A stretch of 64,000 bases of DNA from assembly GCF_024741815.1 (NCBI RefSeq), contig NZ_CP102951.1:1215001-1279000 (forward strand). The letters run 5' to 3'. This document shows, piece by piece, positions 43,055 through 52,770 of this stretch. A program made the position numbers and the translations under genes. Numbering within the stretch: position 1 is the stretch's first letter; every line of letters starts with the position of its first letter. The notes under the pieces were generated by a model. It saw nothing but the letters and a program-made list of their open reading frames with translations. It did not search any database and was not told where the DNA came from. The stretch comes from Pseudomonas sp. LS1212. GTDB lineage: Bacteria > Pseudomonadota > Gammaproteobacteria > Pseudomonadales > Pseudomonadaceae.

Positions 43055-43585
43055 ATGAACGAGCTTTCGCCACCTCGCGGCGCCATGACGGCATCGCTCA
43101 GCAAGCTGTTCCTGGTCTTCCGCATTGGCACGGAACGCTTTGCGCTGGAGGCCGCCGAAGTTGCCGAAGTGCTGCCCCGCCTGGCCCTCAAACCAATCGC
43201 CCAGGCGCCGCAGTGGGTCGCCGGCGTATTCGCCCATCGCGGCCTTGTGGTTCCGGTCATCGATGTCAGCGCATTGACCTTTGGCCGACCGGCACCGGAG
43301 CGCACCAGCACGCGTCTGGTCCTGGTGCATTACCGCATCGATGCACAGCGCCCCCACTTGCTGCTGGGCCTGGTTCTGGAACAGGCCACTGACACGCTGC
43401 GCTGCAACCCGGCCGACTTTCACCCCTATGGCCTGGACAATCGCCAGGCGCCCTACCTTGGGCCGGTGCGCGAGGATGAGCAGGGCTTGTTGCAATGGAT
43501 CCGAGTTCTGGATTTGCTGCCCGAATTCGTTCGCGCGCTGCTGTTTCCTGCGCAGATGGGCGTTCCGGGCGAGGGCCAGGCATGA
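43055..43585 (+). CDS. wspB: CheW-like coupling protein WspB
   Basis: 176 residues. A CheW domain beginning LFLVFRIGTERFALEAAEVA with QWVAGVFAHRGLVVPVIDVS, linking WspA to the kinase WspE. It starts 7 bases after wspA and its stop overlaps wspC as ATGA. Confidence 0.95.
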   Translation: MNELSPPRGAMTASLSKLFLVFRIGTERFALEAAEVAEVLPRLALKPIAQAPQWVAGVFAHRGLVVPVIDVSALTFGRPAPERTSTRLVLVHYRIDAQRPHLLLGLVLEQATDTLRCNPADFHPYGLDNRQAPYLGPVREDEQGLLQWIRVLDLLPEFVRALLFPAQMGVPGEGQA

Positions 43586-44865
43586 ACCATCAGCAACGTT
43601 TTTTCCGCTTCCTGCAAGACCGAATCGGCCTGGACGCTACCTCGGTCGGTGCCGCGATGATCGAGCGTGCCGTGCGCCAGCGCTGCACGGCGGCACAGGC
43701 GCGAGACCTGGATGATTACTGGCTGATGTTGCAGCAGTCGGCGCCTGAGCAACAAGCGCTGATCGAAGCGGTGATCGTTCCGGAAACCTGGTTTTTTCGC
43801 TACCCCGAGTCGTTTACCGCATTGGCCCGACTGGCCTCGGCGCGTCTGGGCGAGCTGAATGGGGAGCGGCCGTTACGCATACTGAGCCTGCCTTGCTCAT
43901 CGGGAGAGGAACCCTATTCGATTGCCATGACCTTGCTCGACGCCGGTATTGCCGCGCATCAGTTCAAGGTCGAGGGTATCGATGTCAGTCCGCATTCGAT
44001 CGAGCGGGCCAGTCGTGGGCTTTATGGGCGCAACTCATTTCGCGGTGCCCGGCTCGACTTTCGCGAACGGCATTTCACGGTACAGGCCGAGGACTACCTG
44101 CTCAGCGAGCCCGTTCGCAAGCAGGTGCAGCTGCGGGTCGGGAATGTACTGGACCCGGCATTGCTTGCCGGAGGGCCGACCTACGACTTCGTCTTTTGCC
44201 GCAACCTCTTGATCTATTTCGATGTGCCGACCCAGCAACGGGTGTTCGGCGTGCTCAAGGCACTGACCGCTGAACCAGGGGTGTTGTTCATTGGTCCGGC
44301 CGAGGGCAGTTTGCTGGCCCGCCTGGGCATGCGCCCGCTGGGCATTGCCCAGTCATTCGCCTTCGTGCGGCGCAGCGAGCCTGCCGCGATCGACCTGCCG
44401 ACACGGCTACCAATTTCGCCGCCGCCACGTTTATTGCCTGCGGTTCACTTGTTGCCACAGGCCCGCTCCCAGAACCGATCGGTGCCCCTGCGTGCGGCCG
44501 TCGCCGAGCCGGCCGAGGTCATTGCCGGCGCGCAACAGGCGGCGACCCTGCTCGGTCAGATCGCCACGCTTGCCAATGAAGGCAAGAGCCGTGAGGCACG
44601 TACCGCGTGCGAGCTTTATCTGCAGCAGCATGCCCCGGATGCCCAGGTGTTCTACTGGTTGGGGTTGCTCAGCGATGGGGCGGGCAACGCCCTCGAGGCT
44701 CAGGTTTTTTACCGCAAGGCGTTGTACCTGCAACCGCAGCACCCTGAAGCACTGGCGCACCTGGCTGTTCTGCTTGCGTCCCGGGGAGATATGGCCGGTG
44801 CCCGACGCTTGCAGGAGCGCGCTGCCCGTAGCGAACGTGCCGCTGAAAGTGAGCGCAAACGATGA
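43582..44865 (+). CDS. wspC: CheR-type methyltransferase WspC
   Basis: 427 residues. An N-terminal CheR domain (FFRFLQDRIGLDATSV), the SAM-binding segment ILSLPCSSGEEPYSIAMTLL (about 93) and FVFCRNLLIYFD, followed by a C-terminal TPR region (about 330-420, VFYWLGLLSDGAGNALEAQV). It methylates WspA on SAM, raising Wsp activity. Start at ATG 43582 overlapping wspB. Confidence 0.95.
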   Translation: MNHQQRFFRFLQDRIGLDATSVGAAMIERAVRQRCTAAQARDLDDYWLMLQQSAPEQQALIEAVIVPETWFFRYPESFTALARLASARLGELNGERPLRILSLPCSSGEEPYSIAMTLLDAGIAAHQFKVEGIDVSPHSIERASRGLYGRNSFRGARLDFRERHFTVQAEDYLLSEPVRKQVQLRVGNVLDPALLAGGPTYDFVFCRNLLIYFDVPTQQRVFGVLKALTAEPGVLFIGPAEGSLLARLGMRPLGIAQSFAFVRRSEPAAIDLPTRLPISPPPRLLPAVHLLPQARSQNRSVPLRAAVAEPAEVIAGAQQAATLLGQIATLANEGKSREARTACELYLQQHAPDAQVFYWLGLLSDGAGNALEAQVFYRKALYLQPQHPEALAHLAVLLASRGDMAGARRLQERAARSERAAESERKR

Positions 44866-45545
44866 TTGGCCTGACTTCGCTGAATGTGATCCAGGCGGAT
44901 GCCCAGGACATCGACGATTGCTGGAACCGGATCGGCGTGCATGGCGAACAGTCCTGCCCGCTGCTGGTCGAGCATATTCATTGTCGCAATTGTGCTGTCT
45001 ATGCGGCGGCTGCCACCCGTCTTCTCGACCGTTACGCCTTGTCCCAGGAGCCGCAGCAGGCATACGCCGAACAGCAAGCCTCGGTGGTGACGCGTTCCAT
45101 GTTGATGTTTCGCCTGGGCGATGAGTGGCTGGCCCTGGCAACCCGTTGCCTGGTCGAGGTCGCGCCGGTTCAGCCGGTTCACTCCCTGCCGCACCAGCGC
45201 TCAAGGGCCTTGCAGGGGGTGGCGAACGTCCGTGGAGCGCTCGTGGCCTGCCTGTCGCTGGGTGAATTGCTCGGGCTCGACAGCGCAGCTGTCAGCGTAC
45301 CTTCTGCTGCTGCACGGGGCATGCCGCGCATGTTGATTCTCGCCGCGCCTGGCGGCTCGGTGGTGGTGCCGGTCGACGAGGTCGACGGGATTCACGCGAT
45401 CGTCCCCAGTGACCTTGACGCCAACCCGGTGAGCGGGCAGGGCAGCGCCCGGTTCACCCAGGCTGTATTGATGTGGAAGGGCCGTAGCGTGCGAGTCCTG
45501 GATGAAGAGCAATTGTTGTCTGCCGTGACCCGGAGCCTGTCATGA
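44862..45545 (+). CDS. wspD: CheW-like coupling protein WspD
   Basis: 227 residues. An N-terminal segment with several Cys (CPLLVEHIHCRNC) unlike simple CheW, then a CheW domain (MLMFRLGDEWLALATRCLVE, GVANVRGALVACLSLGELLG). It is the second adaptor of the complex. It overlaps wspC and wspE by ATGA junctions. Confidence 0.94.
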   Translation: MIGLTSLNVIQADAQDIDDCWNRIGVHGEQSCPLLVEHIHCRNCAVYAAAATRLLDRYALSQEPQQAYAEQQASVVTRSMLMFRLGDEWLALATRCLVEVAPVQPVHSLPHQRSRALQGVANVRGALVACLSLGELLGLDSAAVSVPSAAARGMPRMLILAAPGGSVVVPVDEVDGIHAIVPSDLDANPVSGQGSARFTQAVLMWKGRSVRVLDEEQLLSAVTRSLS

Positions 45546-47821
45546 CCCCAGAGCAAATGCGCGATGCTTCATTGCTCGAACTGTTCAGCCTGGAGGCCGA
45601 GGCGCAGACCCAGGTCTTGAGTGCCGGGCTGCTGGCGCTGGAGCGTGATCCAACCCGGGCCGATCAACTGGAAGCGTGCATGCGCGCCGCCCATTCGCTC
45701 AAGGGCGCGGCGCGTATCGTCGGCGTCGATGCGGGTGTCAGCGTCGCCCATGTCATGGAAGATTGCCTGGTCGGCGCCCAGGAGGGGCGATTGTTCTTGC
45801 TGCCCGAGCATATCGATGCGCTGTTGCAGGGCACCGACCTGTTGATGCGCATCGCCACCCCCGGGGATGCCTCGAGCGGGCCGGACGAGATCGCAGCGTA
45901 TCTGGCGCACCTGGCCGGCTTGCTGGAGCCGGCTGCGGGGATCGCGCCTGCGGCTCCGGCAACATGGGTTGAACCCGAACCCGAACCCGAACCCGAACCC
46001 GAACCGGCGCTGGCCGAACCTGAACCAGCGGCGACGAGCAGTTCGGCCATGGGCAAGCAGGTCAGCGAAGGGACCGAGCGCGTCCTGCGGGTGACCGCCG
46101 AGCGCTTGAACAGCCTGCTGGATCTGTCGAGCAAGTCCCTGGTCGAGACCCAGCGCCTGAAGCCTTATCTGGCGACCATGCAGCGGCTCAAGCGCATGCA
46201 GGGGCAAAGTATCCGTGCACTGGACGACTTGAAGGTGCAACTGCAGGCCAGTGGTCAGAGCCTCAAAGTGCAAGAGGCCCTGGCCCAGGCGCAGCAGTTG
46301 CTGGCCGAGACCCAACAGATGCTGGTGCAACAGACGGTCGAGCTCGATGAGTTCGGCTGGCAGGCCGGCCAGCGTGCGCAACTGCTTTACGACACCGCCC
46401 TGGCGTGCCGGATGCGTCCGTTCGCCGAAGTCCTGGCCGGCCAGGCCCGTATGGTCCGCGATTTGGGACGCTCCCTGAACAAGCAAGTGCGTCTTGAGAT
46501 CGAGGGTGAAAAGACCCAGGTCGATCGGGATGTGCTGGAAAAGCTCGAGGCGCCGCTGACGCATTTGCTGCGCAATGCTGTCGACCATGGCATTGAAGCG
46601 CCGGAGTACCGAATGCTGGCCGGCAAGCCGCCGGAGGGCCTGATTCGCCTCAGGGCTTCGCATCGGGCCGGCATGCTGGTGCTGGAGCTGAGCGATGACG
46701 GCGCGGGCGTCGACCTGCCGCGCCTGCGCCGCAGCATTGTCGAGCGGCAGTTGTCGCTAGCCGAGACGGTCGCACAACTGAGTGAGGCCGAGTTACTGAC
46801 GTTCCTTTTTCTGCCGGGTTTCTCGCTGCGAGACCAGGTCACCGAGGTTTCCGGGCGCGGGGTCGGGCTCGATGCGGTCCAGCACATGGTCCGTCAACTG
46901 CGGGGGGCGATCGAGCTTGAGCAGGTGAATGGGCAGGGCAGTCGTTTTCATCTGAAAGTGCCACTGACCCTGTCGGTGGTACGCAGCCTGGTCGTTGAAG
47001 TCGGCGCCGAAGCCTATGCTTTTCCCCTGGCGCATATCGAGCGCACGCTCGACCTGCCGACTGCCGACATCGTGCAGATCGAAGGGCGCCAGCATTTCTG
47101 GCATGAAGGGCGCCATGTCGGCCTGGTCGCGGCCAGCCAGTTGTTGAACCGCCCGGCCAGCCAGGCTGCCGGCGATAGCCTGCGCGTGGTGGTGATCCGT
47201 GAACGCGATGCGATGTATGGGGTCGCGGTGGAACGCTTCATTGGCGAACGGACCCTGGTGGTCCTCCCCCTCGATGCACGACTGGGCAAGGTCCAGGATA
47301 TCTCTGCCGGTGCCTTGCTCGATGATGGTTCGGTGGTCTTGATCATCGATGTCGAGGACATGCTCCGTTCGGTAGAGAAACTGCAGGCCACCGGGCGTCT
47401 GGAGCGGATCGACCGTGGCTTGCACCGGGCCAGTGAAGCGGCGCGCAAGCGGATTCTGGTGGTGGACGACTCGCTGACCGTACGCGAGTTGCAACGCAAG
47501 CTGTTGAGCAATCGCGGTTATGAGGTCACCGTGGCTGTCGATGGCATGGATGGCTGGAATGCACTGCGCGGCGAGGATTTCGATCTGTTGATCACCGATA
47601 TCGACATGCCGCGCATGGACGGTATCGAACTGGTCACCCTGTTACGCCGCGACAGCCGCCTGCAATCGTTGCCGGTGATGGTTGTGTCCTACAAGGATCG
47701 AGAAGAAGACCGACGTCGTGGACTGGACGCAGGAGCCGACTACTATTTGGCAAAAGCCAGTTTTCATGACGATGCCCTGCTCGATGCAGTGGTGGAGTTG
47801 ATCGGGGGAGTTCAGGGATGA
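45542..47821 (+). CDS. wspE: Hybrid CheA-type histidine kinase WspE
   Basis: 759 residues. Hpt domain with phospho-His near residue 51 (AAHSLKGAARIVG), a Glu-Pro repeat linker (about 143-154), dimerisation and CheA-type ATPase domain (LLRNAVDHGIE, SDDGAGVDLP, GRGVGLDAV), a CheW domain, then a C-terminal receiver with Asp near 686 (LLITDIDMPRMDG). It phosphorylates WspR and WspF. It overlaps wspD and wspF by ATGA. Confidence 0.95.
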   Translation: MTPEQMRDASLLELFSLEAEAQTQVLSAGLLALERDPTRADQLEACMRAAHSLKGAARIVGVDAGVSVAHVMEDCLVGAQEGRLFLLPEHIDALLQGTDLLMRIATPGDASSGPDEIAAYLAHLAGLLEPAAGIAPAAPATWVEPEPEPEPEPEPALAEPEPAATSSSAMGKQVSEGTERVLRVTAERLNSLLDLSSKSLVETQRLKPYLATMQRLKRMQGQSIRALDDLKVQLQASGQSLKVQEALAQAQQLLAETQQMLVQQTVELDEFGWQAGQRAQLLYDTALACRMRPFAEVLAGQARMVRDLGRSLNKQVRLEIEGEKTQVDRDVLEKLEAPLTHLLRNAVDHGIEAPEYRMLAGKPPEGLIRLRASHRAGMLVLELSDDGAGVDLPRLRRSIVERQLSLAETVAQLSEAELLTFLFLPGFSLRDQVTEVSGRGVGLDAVQHMVRQLRGAIELEQVNGQGSRFHLKVPLTLSVVRSLVVEVGAEAYAFPLAHIERTLDLPTADIVQIEGRQHFWHEGRHVGLVAASQLLNRPASQAAGDSLRVVVIRERDAMYGVAVERFIGERTLVVLPLDARLGKVQDISAGALLDDGSVVLIIDVEDMLRSVEKLQATGRLERIDRGLHRASEAARKRILVVDDSLTVRELQRKLLSNRGYEVTVAVDGMDGWNALRGEDFDLLITDIDMPRMDGIELVTLLRRDSRLQSLPVMVVSYKDREEDRRRGLDAGADYYLAKASFHDDALLDAVVELIGGVQG
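45971..46006 (+). repeat. Hexanucleotide repeat in wspE encoding a Glu-Pro tract
   Basis: Five exact GAACCC units and a sixth GAACCG, encoding six Glu-Pro pairs between the Hpt and kinase domains. Slippage would add or remove whole EP pairs without changing frame. Confidence 0.9.
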
Positions 47822-48828
47822 AGATCGCAATCGTCAACGATATGCCCATGGCCGTAGAGGCCTTGCGCCGAGCCCTGGCGTTCGAGCCGGCGCACCAGGT
47901 GGTATGGGTGGCACACAATGGTGCCGAAGCGGTGCGCCTGTGCGCTGAAATGACCCCGGACCTGATCCTGATGGACCTGATCATGCCGGTGATGGATGGC
48001 GTCGAAGCGACCCGTCTCATCATGGCCTCGACGCCTTGCGCGATTCTCATCGTCACGGTCGATCGCCAGCAGAACGTTCACCGGGTTTTCGAGGCCATGG
48101 GCCATGGCGCCCTGGATGTCGTCGATACGCCGGCACTCGGCTCCGGTAACGCTCGGGAGGCCGCCGCACCGCTGCTGCGCAAGATCCTCAATATCGGTTG
48201 GCTGGTCGGCCAGCGCAGCCCGTCGTTACGCAGCCTGGACAACCCCTTGCGTGACGTTGTCCAGCGCCAGGGGTTGGTCGCCATTGGCTCCTCGGCGGGC
48301 GGCCCGGCCGCGTTGGAGATACTGTTGAAAGGTTTGCCGCCCGATTTTCCTGCCGCGATCGTGCTGGTTCAGCATGTGGACCAGGTCTTCGCCGCGGGCA
48401 TGGCCGAATGGCTCGGCAGTGCTTCGGGGTTGCCCGTGCGCCTGGCGCGTGAAGGCGAATCGCCCCAACGGGGGGCGGTGCTGTTGGCTGGCACCAACCA
48501 CCATATCCGCTTATTGAAAAATGGCACCCTGGCCTATACCGCCGAACCGGTCGATGAAATCTACCGGCCGTCCATCGATGTGTTTTTTGAAAGCGTGGCC
48601 CGCACCTGGCGCGGGGATGCCGTCGGCGTCCTGTTGACCGGCATGGGTCGCGATGGTGCGCAAGGGCTCAAGTTGATGCGTCAGCAAGGATTTTTGACCA
48701 TCGCCCAGGACCGGGAAAGCAGTGCGGTCTATGGTATGCCGAAGGCTGCTGCGGCGATCGATGCCGCTGTCGAGGTGCGCTCACTGGAACGGATCGCGCC
48801 GCGACTGATGGAGATATTTTTGAAATGA
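47818..48828 (+). CDS. wspF: CheB-type methylesterase WspF
   Basis: 336 residues. Receiver domain with phospho-Asp near residue 53 (LILMDLIMPVMDG) and a CheB catalytic domain with Ser in IGSSAGGPAALEIL (about 157), VLVQHVDQVFA and LLTGMGRDGAQGLKLM, giving the Ser-His-Asp triad. It demethylates WspA and so dampens the pathway; in known Pseudomonas its loss gives high c-di-GMP wrinkly colonies. Confidence 0.95.
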   Translation: MKIAIVNDMPMAVEALRRALAFEPAHQVVWVAHNGAEAVRLCAEMTPDLILMDLIMPVMDGVEATRLIMASTPCAILIVTVDRQQNVHRVFEAMGHGALDVVDTPALGSGNAREAAAPLLRKILNIGWLVGQRSPSLRSLDNPLRDVVQRQGLVAIGSSAGGPAALEILLKGLPPDFPAAIVLVQHVDQVFAAGMAEWLGSASGLPVRLAREGESPQRGAVLLAGTNHHIRLLKNGTLAYTAEPVDEIYRPSIDVFFESVARTWRGDAVGVLLTGMGRDGAQGLKLMRQQGFLTIAQDRESSAVYGMPKAAAAIDAAVEVRSLERIAPRLMEIFLK

Positions 48829-48860
48829 ACCCGAATTCGCCACGCCCTAGGTAACAGCGC

Positions 48861-49865
48861 ATGCATGATTTACCCATCGACGGTTTCCAGACCGCCCACC
48901 ATAACGCCGCAATGGTCCTGCTGGTCGATGACCAGGCGATGATCGGCGAGGCGGTGCGCCGTGGCCTGGCCCTGGAAGAGAATATCGACTTCCACTTCTG
49001 CGCCGATCCCCATCAGGCTGTGGCCCAGGCAATCCGCATCAAGCCGACGGTCATTCTGCAGGACCTGGTGATGCCGGGGCTCGATGGCCTGACGCTGTTG
49101 CGCGAGTACCGCAGCCATCCGGCCACCCGGGAAATTCCGATCATTGTGCTCTCGACCAAGGAAGAGCCCTTGATCAAGAGCGCAGCGTTCGCGGCCGGAG
49201 CCAACGATTACCTGGTAAAACTGCCTGACAATATCGAGCTGGTGGCGCGAATTCGCTATCACTCACGCTCTTACCTGACCCTGCTGCAACGTGACGAAGC
49301 CTACCGGGCCCTGCGGGTCAGCCAGCAGCAGTTGCTCGATACCAATCTGGTGTTGCAACGGCTGATGCACTCCGACGCCCTGACCGGCCTGTCCAATCGC
49401 CGGCATTTCGATGAGTACCTGGAGCTGGAATGGCGCCGGGCAATTCGCGAACAGACGCAATTGTCGCTGTTGATGATCGATGTCGACTATTTCAAGTCCT
49501 ATAACGACAATTTCGGCCACCTGGATGGCGATGAGGCCTTGTGCAAGGTGGCCGAGGCGATTCGTGGCGTGTGCAACCGGCCATCGGACCTGCCTGCGCG
49601 CTACGGCGGCGAAGAATTCGTTCTGGTCTTGCCCAACACTTCCCATGGCGGCGCACGGCTGCTGGCCGAAAAGCTGCGCCAGACGATTGCCGCGCTGCAG
49701 ATTGCGCACGTTTCGCCGCAGCCTGGCGCCAGGCTGACGGTCAGTATCGGCCTGGCGACGATGACGCCGCAGGTCGGCAGCCAGTGTCGGCAACTGATTT
49801 CAGCCGCCGACAAGGGGTTGTACCTGGCCAAGAACAACGGGCGCAATCAAGTGGGTATCGATTGA
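48861..49865 (+). CDS. wspR: Diguanylate cyclase response regulator WspR
   Basis: 334 residues. Receiver with Asp near residue 68 (ILQDLVMPGLDG), a helical stalk, then a GGDEF domain with active site GGEEFVLVLP (about 249). An I-site could not be placed with certainty. Phosphorylated WspR makes c-di-GMP, driving attachment and biofilm. It is the output of the wsp operon, 32 bp after wspF. Confidence 0.95.
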   Translation: MHDLPIDGFQTAHHNAAMVLLVDDQAMIGEAVRRGLALEENIDFHFCADPHQAVAQAIRIKPTVILQDLVMPGLDGLTLLREYRSHPATREIPIIVLSTKEEPLIKSAAFAAGANDYLVKLPDNIELVARIRYHSRSYLTLLQRDEAYRALRVSQQQLLDTNLVLQRLMHSDALTGLSNRRHFDEYLELEWRRAIREQTQLSLLMIDVDYFKSYNDNFGHLDGDEALCKVAEAIRGVCNRPSDLPARYGGEEFVLVLPNTSHGGARLLAEKLRQTIAALQIAHVSPQPGARLTVSIGLATMTPQVGSQCRQLISAADKGLYLAKNNGRNQVGID

Positions 49866-49934
49866 AAAGCAACCCGGTGGCTGAAAAAAAGCCGGGGGAG
49901 TGGGCGGTTTTCGCAGGGCCAACTGCCAGGCGGG

Positions 49935-49963
49935 CTGCCGTGCGCACCTGAGTGCGCTATACT
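49935..49963 (+). promoter_or_regulatory. Candidate prfB promoter
   Basis: CTGCCG (49935-49940) and TATACT (49958-49963) with 17-base spacing, 39 bases before the prfB start. The -10 is good, the -35 weak. Confidence 0.4.
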
Positions 49964-50002
49964 CTCCGGCTTTTGATACGCTACATACGAGTGCTGCCCG
50001 CC

Positions 50003-51098
50003 ATGGAAATCAACCCGATCCTTAACAGCATCAAGGACCTGTCCGAGCGCTCCGAAACTATTCGGGGGTATCTTTGACTACGATCAAAAGCATGAGCGCC
50101 TGACCGAAGTCAACCGCGAGCTTGAAGATCCGAATGTCTGGAACAACCCCGAGTACGCCCAGAATCTAGGCCGCGAGCGCGCCTTGCTGGCGCAGATCGT
50201 CGAAACCCTCGATGAGATGTCCGGCGGTCTGGCCGATGCCAAAGACCTGCTGTTGATGGCCGCCGAGGAAGAAGACGAAAGCGCTGTCGCGGACGTCAGC
50301 GAAGAAGTCGAGCGCCTGCGCGAGTCGCTGGAGAAGCTCGAGTTCCGTCGCATGTTCAGCGGCGAGATGGACGCCAACAACGCCTACCTGGACATCCAGG
50401 CCGGCTCCGGCGGTACCGAAGCCCAGGACTGGGCCAACATCCTGCTGCGCATGTACCTGCGCTGGGCCGACAAGCGCGGCTTCGACACCACCATCATGGA
50501 ACTGTCGGCCGCTGAAGTCGCCGGTATCAAGGGCGCAACCCTGCATATCAAGGGCGAGTACGCCTTCGGCTGGCTGCGCACCGAAATCGGCGTGCACCGC
50601 CTGGTCCGCAAGAGCCCGTTCGACTCCGGCAACCGTCGCCATACGTCGTTTTCGGCAGTGTTCGTCTCTCCCGAGATCGACGACAACATCGAAATCGATA
50701 TCAACCCGGCGGACCTGCGCATCGACACCTACCGTTCCTCCGGTGCCGGTGGCCAGCACGTAAACACCACCGACTCGGCGGTGCGTATTACCCACGTGCC
50801 GACCAATACCGTGGTCAGCTGCCAGAACGAACGTTCCCAGCACGCCAACAAGGACACCGCGATGAAAATGCTGCGGGCGCGCTTGTATGAGCAGGAAGTG
50901 CAGAAGCGCAATGCCGCTTCCCAGGCCCTGGAAGACACCAAGTCTGATATCGGCTGGGGTCACCAGATCCGCTCCTACGTACTCGACGCCTCGCGCATCA
51001 AGGATCTGCGAACCAACATCGAGCGCAGCGACTGCGACAAGGTGCTGGACGGCGATATCGACGAGTACCTGGTAGCCAGCCTCAAGCAAGGCCTGTAA
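50003..51098 (+). CDS. prfB: Peptide chain release factor 2, with programmed +1 frameshift
   Basis: Release factor for UGA and UAA. The ATG at 50003 opens a frame that meets an in-frame TGA at 50075-50077 (codon 25), after CGGGGGTATCTTTGAC. This is the conserved slippery CTT TGA C with a Shine-Dalgarno-like GGGGG upstream; ribosomes shift +1 and continue as DYDQKHERLTEVNRELE to 51098. The product is 364 residues, with the SPF anticodon-like tripeptide in VRKSPFDSGNRRHTSF and the GGQ motif in GAGGQHVNTTDSAV. Low RF2 favours the shift, giving autoregulation. The CDS is the join of 50003-50074 and 50076-51098. Confidence 0.97.
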
Positions 51099-51130
51099 AA
51101 CAGGCCGGTAAAAATCAGCAGCACCCAAGT

Positions 51131-51150
51131 CCCTCCCCGATGAGGGAGGG
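51131..51150 (+). other. Hairpin in the prfB-lysS spacer
   Basis: CCCTCCC, six-base loop, GGGAGGG, 31 bases before the lysS start and with no T-run after it. It may be an RNA processing or pausing element between the two co-transcribed genes. Confidence 0.4.
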
Positions 51151-51181
51151 CAACGAATCCCGCGATGGAAAATTTGAAGAC

Positions 51182-52693
51182 ATGAGCGACCAACAACTCG
51201 ACCCGCAAGACCTGCAAGCCCTGCAACAGGAAGAAAACACCCTGATCGCCCTGCGCAAGGAAAAGCTTGCTGCCGTGCGCGCCCAGGGCCAGGCCTTCCC
51301 TAACGATTTCCGCCGCGACAGCTACTGCGCGGACTTGCAGAAGCAGTATGTCGACAAGACCAAGGAAGAGCTGGAAGCGGCAGCGATCCCGGTCAAGGTT
51401 GCCGGTCGCATCATGCTCAACCGTGGCTCGTTCATGGTGATCCAGGACATGACCGGTCGCATCCAGGTCTACGTCAATCGCAAGACCCTGCCCGAAGAAA
51501 CCCTGGCGGCGGTCAAGACCTGGGACCTGGGCGACATCATCGCTGCCGAAGGCACCCTGGCCCGTTCGGGCAAGGGTGACCTGTACGTCGAGATGACCAA
51601 CGTGCGCCTGCTGACCAAGTCGCTGCGCCCGCTGCCGGACAAGCATCACGGCCTGACCGATACCGAGACCCGCTATCGCCAGCGCTACGTCGACCTGATC
51701 GTCAACGAGGAAACCCGTCAGACCTTCCGCGTGCGTTCGCAAGTCATCGCTCACATCCGCAACTTCCTGATGCAGCGTGACTTCCTCGAAGTCGAAACCC
51801 CGATGCTGCAGACTATCCCTGGCGGTGCAGCGGCCAAGCCGTTCGAGACGCATCACAACGCGCTGGACATGGGCATGTTCCTGCGCATCGCGCCGGAGCT
51901 GTACCTCAAGCGGCTGGTTGTCGGTGGCTTCGAGAAAGTCTTCGAAATCAACCGCAACTTCCGTAACGAAGGCGTTTCGACCCGGCACAACCCCGAGTTC
52001 ACCATGCTCGAGTTCTACCAGGCCTACGCTGACTACGAAGACAACATGGACCTCACCGAAGAGCTGTTCCGTGAACTGGCCGAGCTGGTTCTGGGCACGA
52101 CCGACGTCCCTTACCAGGGCAAGGTGTTCCACTTCGGCGAACCCTTCCAGCGTATTTCGGTGTTCGACTCGATCCTCAAGTACAACCCCGAGCTCACTGC
52201 CGCAGACCTCGAAGACCTGGACAAGGCGCGCGCCCTGGCCAAGAAGGCCGGTGCCGACGTCAAGGGCTTCGAAGGCCTGGGCAAGCTGCAAACCATGATT
52301 TTCGAAGAGCTGGTCGAGCACAGGCTGGAACAACCGACCTTCATCACCGAATACCCGTTCGAAGTGTCGCCGCTGGCACGTCGCAACAACAGGAACCCGA
52401 ACGTCACCGACCGTTTCGAGTTGTTCATCGGTGGTCGCGAAATCGCCAATGCCTACTCCGAGTTGAATGACGCCGAAGACCAGGCCGCGCGCTTCATGGC
52501 CCAGGTGGCCGACAAGGACGCCGGTGACGACGAGGCGATGCACTACGACGCCGACTTCGTTCGGGCACTGGAGTACGGCATGCCGCCGACCGCCGGTGAA
52601 GGTATCGGCATCGACCGTCTGGTGATGCTGCTGACCGACGCCCCGTCGATCCGCGATGTGATCCTGTTCCCGCACATGCGCCCGCAAGCCTGA
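51182..52693 (+). CDS. lysS: Lysyl-tRNA synthetase (class II)
   Basis: 503 residues. OB-fold tRNA-binding domain (about 55-150, VAGRIMLNRGSFMVIQDMTG), then class II motifs: motif 1 around FLEVETPMLQTIPGG, motif 2 FRNEGVSTRHNPEFTMLEFY, and motif 3 GEGIGIDRLVMLLTD. Start ATG 51182 gives the family length; the frame is open from 51140 without homology. It follows prfB, the conserved bacterial arrangement. Confidence 0.97.
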   Translation: MSDQQLDPQDLQALQQEENTLIALRKEKLAAVRAQGQAFPNDFRRDSYCADLQKQYVDKTKEELEAAAIPVKVAGRIMLNRGSFMVIQDMTGRIQVYVNRKTLPEETLAAVKTWDLGDIIAAEGTLARSGKGDLYVEMTNVRLLTKSLRPLPDKHHGLTDTETRYRQRYVDLIVNEETRQTFRVRSQVIAHIRNFLMQRDFLEVETPMLQTIPGGAAAKPFETHHNALDMGMFLRIAPELYLKRLVVGGFEKVFEINRNFRNEGVSTRHNPEFTMLEFYQAYADYEDNMDLTEELFRELAELVLGTTDVPYQGKVFHFGEPFQRISVFDSILKYNPELTAADLEDLDKARALAKKAGADVKGFEGLGKLQTMIFEELVEHRLEQPTFITEYPFEVSPLARRNNRNPNVTDRFELFIGGREIANAYSELNDAEDQAARFMAQVADKDAGDDEAMHYDADFVRALEYGMPPTAGEGIGIDRLVMLLTDAPSIRDVILFPHMRPQA

Positions 52694-52704
52694 TCGCACT
52701 GAAC

Positions 52705-52730
52705 AAGCCGCCGACCAAGGCGGCTTTTTC
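52705..52730 (+). terminator. Intrinsic terminator of prfB-lysS
   Basis: AAGCCGCC, six-base loop, GGCGGCTTTTTC: perfect stem and T-run 12 bases after lysS. Confidence 0.9.
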
Positions 52731-52770
52731 TTGTCTAAAAAAAGTTGATCTATCAGACAATATTCGAGGG

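Noticed and set aside
45971..46006. wspE repeat as an on/off phase-variation tract
   Set aside because: The unit is six bases, so copy changes keep the frame; only linker length would vary.
50003..50077. prfB as a broken gene because of the early TGA
   Set aside because: The context is the standard programmed +1 frameshift of RF2 genes.
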